A stretch of 64,000 nt of DNA from Salinibacillus kushneri (GCF_900111405.1 NZ_FOHJ01000005.1:62001-126000); one strand, 5' to 3'; numbered from the stretch's first letter, positions 27,309-36,212 are shown. Numbers and translations: made by a program. The notes: generated from the letters alone by a model not told the origin.

Positions 27309-28110
27309 TTTTTACATACATAATTAGAGTTTTACTTATATCCCCTATTCTATTTTGGAATGGGGGTGGTTCTATATAAGAACCACCATCAGGTTCTAGC
27401 ATTTTTTCACTGTTTTTTAAAATAAATTTATTCATCAATCTTTATTCCTTCCATAAACAACAAAAATGCATTATATGCGGTTCTTTTAAAACTTTGTACT
27501 ACGTTATATTTTTCTACAACTGAGGGGGGGGGCTATTTGAGAACACCCTATGTTAAGCAATCATTAAACCCCCCTGATGTTAAAGAACATAGGGGACCGT
27601 TATGTACGGATTGTTTTCACTGTATCACGATACAGGTACTCCTCAATCCTCACATACCTTAGCCGCGTCTCGACACGGGGGAGTATGATTAATATGATTA
27701 TCCAATATATCTATCGGATAATAAAGGATTAAAACTTATCATGATTGAATAGTGGTGGCTAAACCTTTCAGAGGTTATTTATAACCTGGTTCTATATTAG
27801 AACCATCCCTATGACGAAAAATATCTGGATTTATCATTTATCTTTTTTGCAGCATCATTAAGGAATATTTTTCCAATCAAAATATTGAGTTATCTCTAAA
27901 TACAGAAGTTTTATGATACGTTAATTTAAAACGATTTTCAATATCAAAATACCGTTATGTTGGTAACACTCTCTCAAAGTCTACTTTTGATCTTTATCAC
28001 TCATATTGAAAAAATCAGCACGTCACTTAGCCTTTGCTCCCCCCCCGTATTTACCAGAAGCAAAGCTATTATCCTATTTTATGAGCAAAATAGCATATAG
28101 TTTCAATAGG
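27309..28110. other. Non-coding plasmid-type region with palindromes
   Basis: AT-rich, no gene. Two copies of a palindrome lie at 27365-27387 (GGTGGTTCT, ATATA, AGAACCACC) and 27787-27805 (TGGTTCT, ATATT, AGAACCA); both share GGTTCTATAT(A/T)AGAACC and may be operators or hairpins. A 49-bp element at 27654-27702 recurs near 41.5 kb. Runs of G/C (27522-27532, 28041-28047) are unusual for the region. Confidence 0.55.
27654..27702. repeat. Plasmid-type 49-bp element, copy 1
   Basis: Begins ATACCTTAGCCGCGTCTC and matches 41476-41523 with one gap and roughly 80 percent identity. Shared cores are ATACCTT, GACACGGG and AGTATG. The ends form a CATAC/GTATG dyad. It could be a small RNA or protein binding site for plasmid maintenance. 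Confidence 0.6.
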
Positions 28111-28263
28111 CACAAGTCTAGGAACAATCTGTTGGTCCTGCTATAGGAACAAATATTAGTTACTAAAAGGTTGTAAGAGGATAAATTACATAATTATCCC
28201 TATTTGCCCCAAAACTCAAACCGAAAATGTAAGACTAGGCACAAAACTAGGAACAAGACTAGG
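28111..28263. repeat. Iteron-like 12-bp repeats
   Basis: Copies of nACAAnnCTAGG: CACAAGTCTAGG (28111-28122), then three head-to-tail copies TGTAAGACTAGG (28228-28239), CACAAAACTAGG (28240-28251) and AACAAGACTAGG (28252-28263). The exact 12-bp period puts them on one face of the helix. With the Rep_3 remnant 0.9 kb away they may be origin iterons, but part of the array abuts the coding remnant at 28264. Confidence 0.45.
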
Positions 28264-28401
28264 ACTTCTAACGTCGCAGTCCCTTGTTCCTTCTATATAT
28301 TGCCACTCAGACCAGGCTGCTTCTACTTTTCCAAAAGGAAATACCGTAGTTCCAACTATAAGTAATGCAAATCCTAAAATTACTTTGCAAGTTTTAATAA
28401 T
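28264..28401 (-). pseudogene. N-terminal fragment of a third secreted-protein paralog
   Basis: Minus-strand frame IIKTCKVILGFALLIVGTTV continues into VEAAWSEWQYIEGTRDCDVR. It matches the signal peptide and first mature residues of the neighbour at 28467-28895 (ASSWSEWQTVTGDCQVRVW). The frame breaks off at the 12-bp repeats and no ATG remains. Confidence 0.65.
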
Positions 28402-28466
28402 ACCGTCCCACTTTCTATAATAATTGACATATAAATAGTCTTATAAATTGTGAATCATTAATGTAT

Positions 28467-28895
28467 TTATCTATAAATCATAATTTCATCTGACCAAACA
28501 GCTGTATTAGGTACAGATCCTGTAAGCAAAACTCTTACTCTAGCTTGTGTACTATGATTTAAGTCATCAAGATATAATTTCTTAACAGGGGTTAAGTATG
28601 AAAAATACCCAGTCACTTGATCAATACTACGTATCATGAATTCATACCCCGTAGAATCAGTTCCCCAGACATCCATATAATAATCTAACTGAGGACAATT
28701 TCTTGATTCAGCTTGAACATCAACTGAGGTTGCATTAGATGTATAAACACTATAATCAGTCCAAACTCTAACTTGACAATCTCCAGTAACTGTTTGCCAT
28801 TCAGACCAAGACGATGCTGATGCATTATTTGGAAGTAAGCTCATAGATGTAAACAGTATAATAGCTAAAGCGAATAAAAACTTGAAATTTTTCAC
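28467..28895 (-). CDS. Secreted protein, paralog A of a small family
   Basis: 142 residues with a signal peptide (about 1-27, ending NASA). The mature part has WSEWQTVTGDCQVRVWTDYS, a second Cys in ESRNCPQLDYYMDVWG, and TGYFSYLTPVKKLYLDDL. The two cysteines may form one disulfide. It is clearly related to the gene at 29654-30109 (same WTDY, NCP..YY and GYFSY..P.K motifs). I do not recognise the family. The predicted form is an all-beta exported domain. Confidence 0.75.
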   Translation of the reverse strand: MKNFKFLFALAIILFTSMSLLPNNASASSWSEWQTVTGDCQVRVWTDYSVYTSNATSVDVQAESRNCPQLDYYMDVWGTDSTGYEFMIRSIDQVTGYFSYLTPVKKLYLDDLNHSTQARVRVLLTGSVPNTAVWSDEIMIYR

Positions 28896-29265
28896 TCACA
28901 ACATCCTTTCTAATATATGAATACCATATTGAACATGGTATTCATATATTATCAGCAAAACCGTTTGGATAAAAATGGACTAATAGTAAAAATGTACCTA
29001 TTACACCTAAAATATTATTTAATAGATAAATAAATTGGTAAAATTTTATAAAGATAACCAGATATTTTTTATAATATCAATTTCTTTAAAAAATATTTGA
29101 AAAATAAATCAAACTGCATATAATATCAGGAAGAGGAAGTGTCTATAATTTTGTGTATAAGTATGACTAATCGGTAAAATTTAAATATTCATAAACCTTA
29201 AGGATGCTTAACCTTATATATTTAGACAAATAAAAACTTTAATAATAACCTACTACATAAACAGA
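28896..29265. other. Intergenic region, AT-rich
   Basis: Holds the promoter of the minus-strand secreted protein gene. No other feature was recognised. Confidence 0.5.
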
Positions 29266-29560
29266 TTATGATCCTAATTCCCTATTCAACTGAATAGACA
29301 CATTTTTTATACTCTCTTTATTTGGAATAAAATAGTATGAACCACCAATCATTTTATTAGATCCCTCAATTTCAAAAGTTTTAATAGAGGAAGTATCCAT
29401 TGATGCATAAGATCGAATTAACGAATGGATTTCCGAAGGTTGAAAGCTAGTGTCTACATTTTGTTCAAGAATGTCAGTGATTTTATGAAGTTTAAAAATT
29501 GTCCCGGTAGATATGACTTGGTCAACCGTTGCCTGAATAATAATTGTTTTTTCTTCAAAT
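29266..29560 (-). pseudogene. C-terminal fragment of an LCP (LytR-CpsA-Psr) protein
   Basis: About 95 codons resembling the end of LCP wall-polymer ligases: QATVDQVISTGTIFKLHKIT, a DILEQNVDTSF segment, SEIHSLIRSY, then EIEGSNKMIGGSYYFIPNKE. The catalytic arginines and the membrane anchor are missing. The frame runs upstream into the terminator of the next gene, showing there is no start of its own. Confidence 0.7.
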
Positions 29561-29579
29561 GCAATCTTTGACAAAAAAA

Positions 29580-29616
29580 CTGCACCTTTAATTGTGTCTA
29601 ACAATTAAAGGTGCAG
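29580..29616 (-). terminator. Intrinsic terminator of secreted paralog B
   Basis: A perfect 15-bp stem (29580-29594 with 29602-29616) followed by seven T on the minus strand. Confidence 0.9.
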
Positions 29617-29653
29617 TACAACAGTTCAAAATCCTTTCCTCTACTGGTTTTAT

Positions 29654-30109
29654 TTATTTGTAAATGTTTATCGGATTGTCAAGTACCGCTACTTGTTGAT
29701 TATGAGCTGAATCACTATAAATCCGAAGTATGACATGATAAAGATCTCCATCAGACCAATCCCCATTACTATCAGGTTGTTGTACTAAATCGATATCGAA
29801 TTGTTTTGTCGGCATTCTGTAAGAGAAATATCCTGAAAATGTTTGACTAGTAGCACGATTGAACTCTTCATTCACTAAAACTAAGTCATAATAAAAGGTT
29901 GGACAATTATCACTTGTTGCCCAAACGTCAACAGTGTCTGCATTAGAATAATATGAACGGTAGTCAGTAAAAAGCTTTACTGTACAACCTCCGGATTCAT
30001 ATACTCCCCACGTAGAATGATTATAATCTGCTAAGGAAACAATTGGAAAAATACTTGCTAATAATACCGTTAAACAAAAAATTATTAACATCTTTTTTAG
30101 CTTTCTCAT
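29654..30109 (-). CDS. Secreted protein, paralog B of a small family
   Basis: 151 residues with a signal peptide (about 1-27, IFCLTVLLASIFPIVSLA). The mature part shares with paralog A the blocks CTVKLFTDYRSYYSNADTVD, SDNCPTFYYDLVLVN and SGYFSYRMPTKQFDIDL; cysteine positions are kept. It lies 100 bp after the MFS exporter gene of the phosphonate operon, but it has its own terminator and is unlikely to belong to that pathway. Function unknown. Confidence 0.75.
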   Translation of the reverse strand: MRKLKKMLIIFCLTVLLASIFPIVSLADYNHSTWGVYESGGCTVKLFTDYRSYYSNADTVDVWATSDNCPTFYYDLVLVNEEFNRATSQTFSGYFSYRMPTKQFDIDLVQQPDSNGDWSDGDLYHVILRIYSDSAHNQQVAVLDNPINIYK

Positions 30110-30211
30110 AAATTACATCCCGCTCAATTAAAGATTAATATAAACAAATATGCGATTCTAGATTATCTATCACCTATCAGGTACTATTCACAAATTTTAT
30201 ATATTTCATTT

Positions 30212-31579
30212 CTATATGCTTCCATCATAATTATCACGTTTTTGTAAGCTTAAATTTTGGTTGGTTACTTTGCTATTTTCAACGCTTAATAATTGCCTGT
30301 TAAATAATTGTGTGACACTTAAAACAGTAAAAATAACCCCCAAAATGGTTATAGCCTTGGCTGGATCAAAAGAGCTCCCAATCCATCCTGCTAGAACACC
30401 ATTCAATGGCAATGTAATTTGTGCGACAAATCTTCTTACTGAGAATACCCTACCTTGAACTTCCTTGGGAGTTACCAATTGCCAAATCGTACTTGAATGA
30501 GCTGTTGTAATGGGTAACATAAAGAAAATTAAACCACCAATTATCCCGGATATATATATATTATCGGAAAAACCAAAACTAATCTCAAACACCCCGGCTA
30601 ATATTAAAGGGATGATAACACCGTAAATTCTGTTTTTCTTTAGACCTCCAAACAATGTCATTACTAGACCTCCGCATAAACCTCCTATACTACTAAGAGT
30701 GGTGATAATGGCTAATCCTGTATCAAAATCTAATCCGTTACTTTGAAGTTCCCCATTTAAACTATACTTTAGTACAAGAGGATAGAGGGTAGTAACAACT
30801 GATAGCAATAAATTACCAACAGCGATTAGTCCTAGTAACCACAGTAAAGGCCTATTAAAATATGATAAACCAGACTTCATCTCTTTTATAAACCCTATTG
30901 ATTTTTTTCTTAACTTTTTGTTATTTTCACTTGGTGAAGGAATATACAAAAAACCTAAGATTACAGCACTGATAATGAATGTTACACCGTCTAATAGAAT
31001 AGCTAGTGATATCGCTTGCTCTTCACCTTGGAAAGAAATAATGTAAGTATCCATAAAAGCTGGAATAGAAATTAGGAATGTTGCAATTGTTGGAGCAATT
31101 ACTTTAGAAAGTGAAAAACTTGTTTGGGTCATTCCATTAGCGCGGGATAAATGTTTTTCAGGAACAATCATTATGTAAGATGCTGTAAAGGAACTGATAA
31201 TAAAGCTTCTTAAAATTCCCAATAAAGCACTGTAAATTAGTAGTATAATTAGACTCTTTAAAGTTTCGGTAAACATTAAAAAAAAGAGTATTAATGTAAG
31301 TAATCCTCCAACATAATTGCAGAATAACAGTATTTTTTTTCTATCAAGTCTATCTGTCCAAATTCCTACTAAAGGTTGCGACAGTACATAAGCAGCGTTA
31401 TAAACAACTGTATTTGCACCAATTGCAAAGGCTAACATCGTTCTATCTGAAGGATCATTATACATTACTTGTGTAAGCCATATAGTTATGGCGAAAATGT
31501 TAACAGCACCGCCAATTTCAGAAAGTGTCTGGCTGAACCAATATATCGAGAATTTCTTAAAGCTTTTCTGTGGGTACAT
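30212..31579 (-). CDS. MFS exporter of the phosphonate cluster
   Basis: A 455-residue major facilitator protein with 12 predicted helices, of the MFS_3/EntS and macrolide-efflux type. Motif A is visible as VGIWTDRLDRKKILLF between helices 2 and 3. It is the last gene of the minus-strand operon, 46 bp after pepM, with a good AAAGGTG site. By position it most likely exports the phosphonate product and so also protects the producer. Substrate is inferred from context only. Confidence 0.82.
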   Translation of the reverse strand: MYPQKSFKKFSIYWFSQTLSEIGGAVNIFAITIWLTQVMYNDPSDRTMLAFAIGANTVVYNAAYVLSQPLVGIWTDRLDRKKILLFCNYVGGLLTLILFFLMFTETLKSLIILLIYSALLGILRSFIISSFTASYIMIVPEKHLSRANGMTQTSFSLSKVIAPTIATFLISIPAFMDTYIISFQGEEQAISLAILLDGVTFIISAVILGFLYIPSPSENNKKLRKKSIGFIKEMKSGLSYFNRPLLWLLGLIAVGNLLLSVVTTLYPLVLKYSLNGELQSNGLDFDTGLAIITTLSSIGGLCGGLVMTLFGGLKKNRIYGVIIPLILAGVFEISFGFSDNIYISGIIGGLIFFMLPITTAHSSTIWQLVTPKEVQGRVFSVRRFVAQITLPLNGVLAGWIGSSFDPAKAITILGVIFTVLSVTQLFNRQLLSVENSKVTNQNLSLQKRDNYDGSI

Positions 31580-31625
31580 TTAGGTCACCTTTCTTCGTAT
31601 TTCATTGTAGGAGCCGCATATTCCT

Positions 31626-32471
31626 TCATACCATTTCTTTGACTTTCTGTAAGTCAAACATATAACTCATATCTATTAAATCGTCATCGATTTCTAAAAG
31701 TGAGTCTGATGAATATAATTTAGATAAAGTATCATTTATTGCCTTGACAGAAGATCTGATTATTGGGTTAGCATATATAAGCATTTTGAAGTCGTTGTTT
31801 CTTGCTTCCTCTACTGAAAACATAGGGTAAGTGGTAGGAACAATAACTACTGGTGTTGGATAGTTCCATAGTTTTCTGAATTGCAGCACCTCTGATGGAT
31901 TATGTATTTTTGAATGAATTAGAATCATATCAGCACCGGCTTGATAATATGCAAAAGCTCTTTCTAATGCATCATCCATACCACTACCAGCTATTAGACT
32001 TTCAATTCTTGCAATAATAATTAAATCAGGGTCTATTTGAGTATCTTTAGCTGCCTTTAGTTTATCCTCAAATTCCTTTTTTGAGATTAGACTTTGACCC
32101 TTTTCAACAAAGCTATTCATCTTGGGAAATATCTTATCCTCGATAGATATTCCAGACACTCCAATATTTTCAAACTTTTTAACTGTCTCGATTACATTAT
32201 TTACATTACCAAATCCTGTATCACAGTCAGCAATCACAGGAAGTGTTGTTGATTCGATAATGTTTTCGGTTATATTTTTAAATTCTGTCATACTTAGTAT
32301 ATTTGCATCTGGTTTTGCAAAAGAAGATGAAATCTCAAACCCGCTTGCCCATACAGCATCAAAATTATGTCTTTCAACTAGTCTTGCCGTTAAACCATTA
32401 TGAGCCCCAACCGCTCTTATTACTTTTCCTTTTTGATTAATTAGTTGTCTCATTTTGTTTCTTGCCTTCAT
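31626..32471 (-). CDS. pepM: Phosphoenolpyruvate phosphomutase (PEP mutase)
   Basis: 281 residues of the isocitrate lyase/PEP mutase superfamily. It converts PEP to phosphonopyruvate, forming the C-P bond that starts nearly all phosphonate pathways. The PEP mutase signature EDKxxPKxNS is present (E111-D112-K113, K117, N119, S120), as are W41-A-S-G, D55, and the Mg-binding D82-C-D84; all keep the spacing of the characterised mussel enzyme (offset 3). This separates it from hydrolases and lyases of the superfamily. The start at 32471 is set by GAGGGTG; it overlaps the dehydrogenase end by 35 bp, showing translational coupling. Confidence 0.92.
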   Translation of the reverse strand: MKARNKMRQLINQKGKVIRAVGAHNGLTARLVERHNFDAVWASGFEISSSFAKPDANILSMTEFKNITENIIESTTLPVIADCDTGFGNVNNVIETVKKFENIGVSGISIEDKIFPKMNSFVEKGQSLISKKEFEDKLKAAKDTQIDPDLIIIARIESLIAGSGMDDALERAFAYYQAGADMILIHSKIHNPSEVLQFRKLWNYPTPVVIVPTTYPMFSVEEARNNDFKMLIYANPIIRSSVKAINDTLSKLYSSDSLLEIDDDLIDMSYMFDLQKVKEMV

Positions 32472-33348
32472 TGAAATCACCCTCATTATTGTATAAATTA
32501 ATACATGCCGTTTGGTCTAGATCCCCATCCATCACGTTAACAATCTCTTGAAATAACGAGTGAACTAGTTCGCTAATAGGAGTAAAGTTATTATTTTGGA
32601 TAATGTCTGAAGCTAAATGTAGGTCCTTTAATCGTACATTTATTGATGCTGATACATTGTCTTTTGGTGATATAAGCCGTTCAAACAGTACATTCATATA
32701 TCTTGAGTTACCCCGGGTTGATTGAAATACATCATACATTTCTTCCAGTGACAATCCTTCTCTTTTTCCCATTGAAATTACCTCAGCAGCTCCAATTAAA
32801 TTTATGCTTTCAGCAAGGTTATTTAATATCTTTAGTATTTGTGCTTTACCTGGAGTATAAAATTCAAAAACTTTTTTACTAAAACTTTCTATAATGTGCT
32901 TGTTCGAATTAATTACTCCTCGATGACCAGCTAATATGGTGGTTAAATCCCCATTGATAGCATTTTCAGGACCTCCAGAAACAGGACTTTCTATGTAGTA
33001 ACTATCAAACTTAGCTACATTGGTTGAAAATTCTACGGCATATTTAGGACTTATTGTGCTAGTATCAAAGATTGTAAGCTTATTTTCTTGGTTTCGAAAG
33101 AGTGCATTTTTGTTTAAAAAAAGAACTGACTGTACTGCTTTTTCATCGCTTAAACAAAGAAATATTAATTTACAATAATATGAAATATGTTGAGGAGATG
33201 GTACAACATGAGCACCAAACTCCCCTAGTTTCGTTGCCTTGTCTTTACTCCTGTTGTATACATAAACCTCATATCCTTGATTTAATAATCTTTTCACTAT
33301 AGATGTACCTAGGTTTCCAGTTCCGATCCATCCTATTTTCGTTATCAA
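32437..33348 (-). CDS. Beta-hydroxyacid dehydrogenase family reductase (probable 2-oxopropylphosphonate reductase)
   Basis: 303 residues of the 3-hydroxyisobutyrate dehydrogenase family: KIGWIGTGNLGTSIVKRL (Rossmann start), SPVSGGPENA substrate loop, and LKILNNL with the catalytic lysine (KxxNN). In the Pseudomonas syringae fosfomycin pathway an enzyme of this family (Psf3) reduces 2-oxopropylphosphonate to (S)-2-hydroxypropylphosphonate, the substrate of HppE. The gene sits between pepM and the kinases in a tight operon, so the same job is inferred. TTG start after AAGGGTG, 2 bp after the upstream stop. Confidence 0.85.
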   Translation of the reverse strand: MITKIGWIGTGNLGTSIVKRLLNQGYEVYVYNRSKDKATKLGEFGAHVVPSPQHISYYCKLIFLCLSDEKAVQSVLFLNKNALFRNQENKLTIFDTSTISPKYAVEFSTNVAKFDSYYIESPVSGGPENAINGDLTTILAGHRGVINSNKHIIESFSKKVFEFYTPGKAQILKILNNLAESINLIGAAEVISMGKREGLSLEEMYDVFQSTRGNSRYMNVLFERLISPKDNVSASINVRLKDLHLASDIIQNNNFTPISELVHSLFQEIVNVMDGDLDQTACINLYNNEGDFNEGKKQNETTN

Positions 33349-33350
33349 TA

Positions 33351-33986
33351 TTATTCACCCTTAATTTCATTGAGGATTATGTTCTGTACATTATTCGTTA
33401 TATCATCCTCGGGTTGCAGGGAAGACACTTGTTGCCAACTATATGAATTTGCCCATGATTTTAGTAATTTCCTTAGTTTAGTTTGATGTCGAATAAAATT
33501 TTCTTCCTTAACTTCGTTATCTCTTCCGCATTCATATGGAGTTAAATCTCCCTGTTTACGTTTGAGTGCTTCCTTCGGAGGAACATCAAAATAAAAGACG
33601 AGATCACTTATAGGTAACTGTAAAAAAGTTTCCTTAATCCATTTTTCATCACAACCGTATAAAATTTCGGATGCAGCATGTTTCATCCAATAGCCATCCA
33701 ACAAATAAATATGATTTTTATCCTGGAGGTTATTTTTAGTCAATGTTATACTTATACTCCAAAACAAAAACAAAGCACGGCTAATTCCTTCCATTTCAGA
33801 TATACAAACCCGTAGATCACTTAAGGGCGTGTTTATAAATCTACATTCAGGAAATTTTTCAGAATCTAATATATTCCATTTATCTAGTATATCAACATTA
33901 TAATTGTTGTCTCTTAACCATTTTTGAATTTTTTTAATTTGTGTACTCTTACCGGACCCGTCGCATCCTGTAAATGTTATTAACAT
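33351..33986 (-). CDS. Thymidylate-kinase-like P-loop kinase of the phosphonate cluster
   Basis: 211 residues. Walker A is GCDGSGKST; the DR[YW]-like segment is LLDGYWMKHAAS and a lid-type region follows FDVPPKEALKRKQGDLTPYE. It resembles dTMP kinases but lacks the usual DRY motif and diverges in the nucleotide-binding part. Placed directly after the FomA-like kinase gene (TAA-ATG contact), it may add a second phosphate to the antibiotic, as FomB does in Streptomyces, but it does not resemble FomB as far as I can tell. A housekeeping role is unlikely given the context. Confidence 0.75.
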   Translation of the reverse strand: MLITFTGCDGSGKSTQIKKIQKWLRDNNYNVDILDKWNILDSEKFPECRFINTPLSDLRVCISEMEGISRALFLFWSISITLTKNNLQDKNHIYLLDGYWMKHAASEILYGCDEKWIKETFLQLPISDLVFYFDVPPKEALKRKQGDLTPYECGRDNEVKEENFIRHQTKLRKLLKSWANSYSWQQVSSLQPEDDITNNVQNIILNEIKGE

Positions 33987-34781
33987 TTAGTTCACCTGCT
34001 CTTGCCATTCTTTAATTTGTGTTCCTGGCGTATTATCATTCAGTAGTGATACGGTTAAGTTGTAAGGATCATTTCCATCACAAATCACACCTCGAACCCC
34101 CTGTTTAGCCAGCTCAATTAAAGCAAGGAGTTTAGTCTTCATACCACCAGTGACATCCTGTTGGTTAGACACCCCTGTTTCAGACAATACTACATAAAAG
34201 TTTTCTTGAGTGACCTCTTCATAAATTTGGTCCGGACTATTTTTATAGTAAATTCCTTCAACATCTGTGAGCATAACAACTCGAGAGATGTCTAGTTCTT
34301 TATTCAGTACTAATGGGATTTTATCACTCGAGAATATGACAAACTTCTCTTCAGAATCGAACGTTAAATCACCTGATAGTATAGGGAGTAATTCCATATT
34401 TAGTGCACTTTTAATTGGTTCAATATAACAAGAAGATACATTTCCATCATTCGATGTAATATAACTACTCCCTTGAAATGGATAACACGGGATTCCTTCA
34501 TCTCTAAAAATTGTACATACCTCAGTTTGCCATTCATTCATTTTGGTAGTCATCATTAGTAAATCTTGAGGTTTCCACTCTTGCATTGAATTCTGAAGGT
34601 TGTAACGAATTGGGACACCATTTCCGTATGATCCCCCGCCTAGAATAATGATTAAGTTACCTTTAAATAGAGTCCAATTTTTTTTAATTTCTTGAGCATA
34701 CTGTTTAATTGCTTTCCTATTTGGGCTGCAGTATTTATCTTTGTGAGTTATTAAACTACCACCAAGTTTTATGACATACAT
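33987..34781 (-). CDS. Amino-acid-kinase-fold kinase, FomA/isopentenyl-phosphate-kinase-like
   Basis: 264 residues. KLGGSLITHK at the start, ILGGGSYGNGVP, PILSGDLTF, and LTDVEGIY followed by DVTGGMKTKLLAL are the motifs shared by isopentenyl phosphate kinase and FomA, the fosfomycin kinase that gives self-resistance. In those enzymes GGGSFGH carries a catalytic histidine; here that position is asparagine. In this operon self-protection or a tailoring phosphorylation is the likely role. The ribosome site AAAGGT is good; it is 75 bp after hppE. Confidence 0.85.
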   Translation of the reverse strand: MYVIKLGGSLITHKDKYCSPNRKAIKQYAQEIKKNWTLFKGNLIIILGGGSYGNGVPIRYNLQNSMQEWKPQDLLMMTTKMNEWQTEVCTIFRDEGIPCYPFQGSSYITSNDGNVSSCYIEPIKSALNMELLPILSGDLTFDSEEKFVIFSSDKIPLVLNKELDISRVVMLTDVEGIYYKNSPDQIYEEVTQENFYVVLSETGVSNQQDVTGGMKTKLLALIELAKQGVRGVICDGNDPYNLTVSLLNDNTPGTQIKEWQEQVN

Positions 34782-34856
34782 TATACCTTTAACCTTTCTG
34801 AAAATATTTTAAAAAAATTAGTAAATGTTCGTGAGTTATAGAAGGCTCTAATAATC

Positions 34857-35411
34857 TTAATAATTAAATGCTAGAAGCTCTGAGTCTTCTTCAATGGCCA
34901 TAAAACTATGTGGAGTTCCTGGTTTTATATATACTGAGTCCCCTACATTCAATTCCTGTCTATAAATCTTGTCTTTTGAAGACCAATCCATTCGAATTTT
35001 CCCTTTGGTAACGTAAATCACTTCTTTAGTATCATGTCCTTCATTTAATCTTATATCATCTTCATCATTGCAATAGAGAGTGACTTTTAGAGGCATTAAA
35101 TAAGGTTCAGTATTAGTTGTAACTAAATGTTGATAGGTATAATAATCTTTTCCGTCCCTTTTACTAGTACGTTTATATCCTTGGTTATTATATTGTATTT
35201 TCACACCCTCATTGAGATCGCTTTCTTCTGAATTATTAAATAGATCAGAAACTTGCACGTTTAAAGAATGAGCAATTTTCTTTACCTCATCAAAAGAATC
35301 TACATAAACTTCGTTACCTTGAACATCCAAGTTATTTACAATTTCATCAAAAGTTTTTTTGCGATTTGCACATAATTCCTTTAGATTTTCTGTTGATAAA
35401 CTGATACTCAT
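34857..35411 (-). CDS. hppE: (S)-2-hydroxypropylphosphonate epoxidase (HppE)
   Basis: A 184-residue protein: N-terminal helical HTH-like domain (1-60) plus C-terminal cupin. HppE is a mononuclear non-haem iron enzyme closing the epoxide in the last step of fosfomycin synthesis. Relative to the Streptomyces wedmorensis enzyme a constant offset of 12 places every key residue: iron ligands H126, E130, H168 (H138, E142, H180), K11 (K23), R85 (R97), Y90, Y91, Y93 (Y102, Y103, Y105) and N123 (N135). The cupin core is NEGHDTKEVIYVTKGKI and PGTPHSF. GGAGGAG sets the start. This gene is the diagnostic marker of the cluster. Confidence 0.92.
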   Translation of the reverse strand: MSISLSTENLKELCANRKKTFDEIVNNLDVQGNEVYVDSFDEVKKIAHSLNVQVSDLFNNSEESDLNEGVKIQYNNQGYKRTSKRDGKDYYTYQHLVTTNTEPYLMPLKVTLYCNDEDDIRLNEGHDTKEVIYVTKGKIRMDWSSKDKIYRQELNVGDSVYIKPGTPHSFMAIEEDSELLAFNY

Positions 35412-35433
35412 CAAAATCTCCTCCTATTAAAAT

Positions 35434-36198
35434 TTAAATAGATACAGTAACTTCCTCACTATTTGATACCGAATCTTTTAAGTGTTTTCTTAGAGAAGTT
35501 TCAAGCTTGACATAAAATTCTCGAACTTCAGGATTTAAGGAAATATCATCTACCGCTAGGTCATTTTCTACTTTTTTAATAGTAGATTTACTAACACTAG
35601 GCTGTGTATAATGTGCAATCCTATCTATCATTCCCTTTACCATCTCTTTTGATGTAAAGGAATAATCGTTCCAAAATTTTTCCTCTAACACTTTTTGCCG
35701 AACTTGAGGAGCAGTTTCCTGATACCATTTAATTCTATAATTAAAATAGTCAATCTCGTGCCACATGTCGTATTGTCCTGCGCAATATGATTCGTATGGG
35801 GTAAATGCTTGTACGGCATTATTGAAAGTATCGAAATAAGTATGTGAAATTACTGATAGCAAAGGACCATATCCAACTGATACTTCCATTCCCTTATTGG
35901 TATAACCCTTCACCAATTTGTTAAATACTTCTATAAATTGATGTTTTTCCTGACGAAATCTCTTTAATTCGAATACATCTTCTGAAATTTGAGGTATATG
36001 ATCACCTTCATACCCAAAAACAACTTTTGCTGCATCTACTACCGTACTAGCCTTACTGAGTGGGTGACAATGCAAGCGGTGCAGAAAACTCGGTGCGCCA
36101 TCCACTAAAGGTAAAATTGACATATATGAGACATTAATGTTTTCATTCGATATACGTAGTAATCCCTTAGCAAGCTCAACATGTGAAAATCTATCCAT
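35434..36198 (-). CDS. Unknown helical, putative metal-binding protein of the phosphonate cluster
   Basis: 254 residues, soluble, helix-rich, with clustered possible metal ligands: H43/H45 (LHCHPLSK), D66/H67 (EGDHIP), H86 (QEKHQFIE), H119/D123 (SHTYFDTF) and H147/E148/D150 (WHEID). The KH..xE and SHxxxD patterns recall zinc-dependent phospholipase C-like or HD-type helical folds, but I cannot assign a family. It sits between the phosphonomethylmalate synthase (14 bp away) and hppE (22 bp away). The pathway lacks a recognisable enzyme for oxidative decarboxylation of phosphonomethylmalate, and this protein is the best candidate. Start at 36198, after GGAG. Confidence 0.75.
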   Translation of the reverse strand: MDRFSHVELAKGLLRISNENINVSYMSILPLVDGAPSFLHRLHCHPLSKASTVVDAAKVVFGYEGDHIPQISEDVFELKRFRQEKHQFIEVFNKLVKGYTNKGMEVSVGYGPLLSVISHTYFDTFNNAVQAFTPYESYCAGQYDMWHEIDYFNYRIKWYQETAPQVRQKVLEEKFWNDYSFTSKEMVKGMIDRIAHYTQPSVSKSTIKKVENDLAVDDISLNPEVREFYVKLETSLRKHLKDSVSNSEEVTVSI

Positions 36199-36212
36199 AC
36201 TTATCACTCCTA

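Noticed and set aside
29566-29604. Start of the LCP fragment as a real gene
   Set aside because: The apparent start lies inside the hairpin that terminates the gene at 29654.
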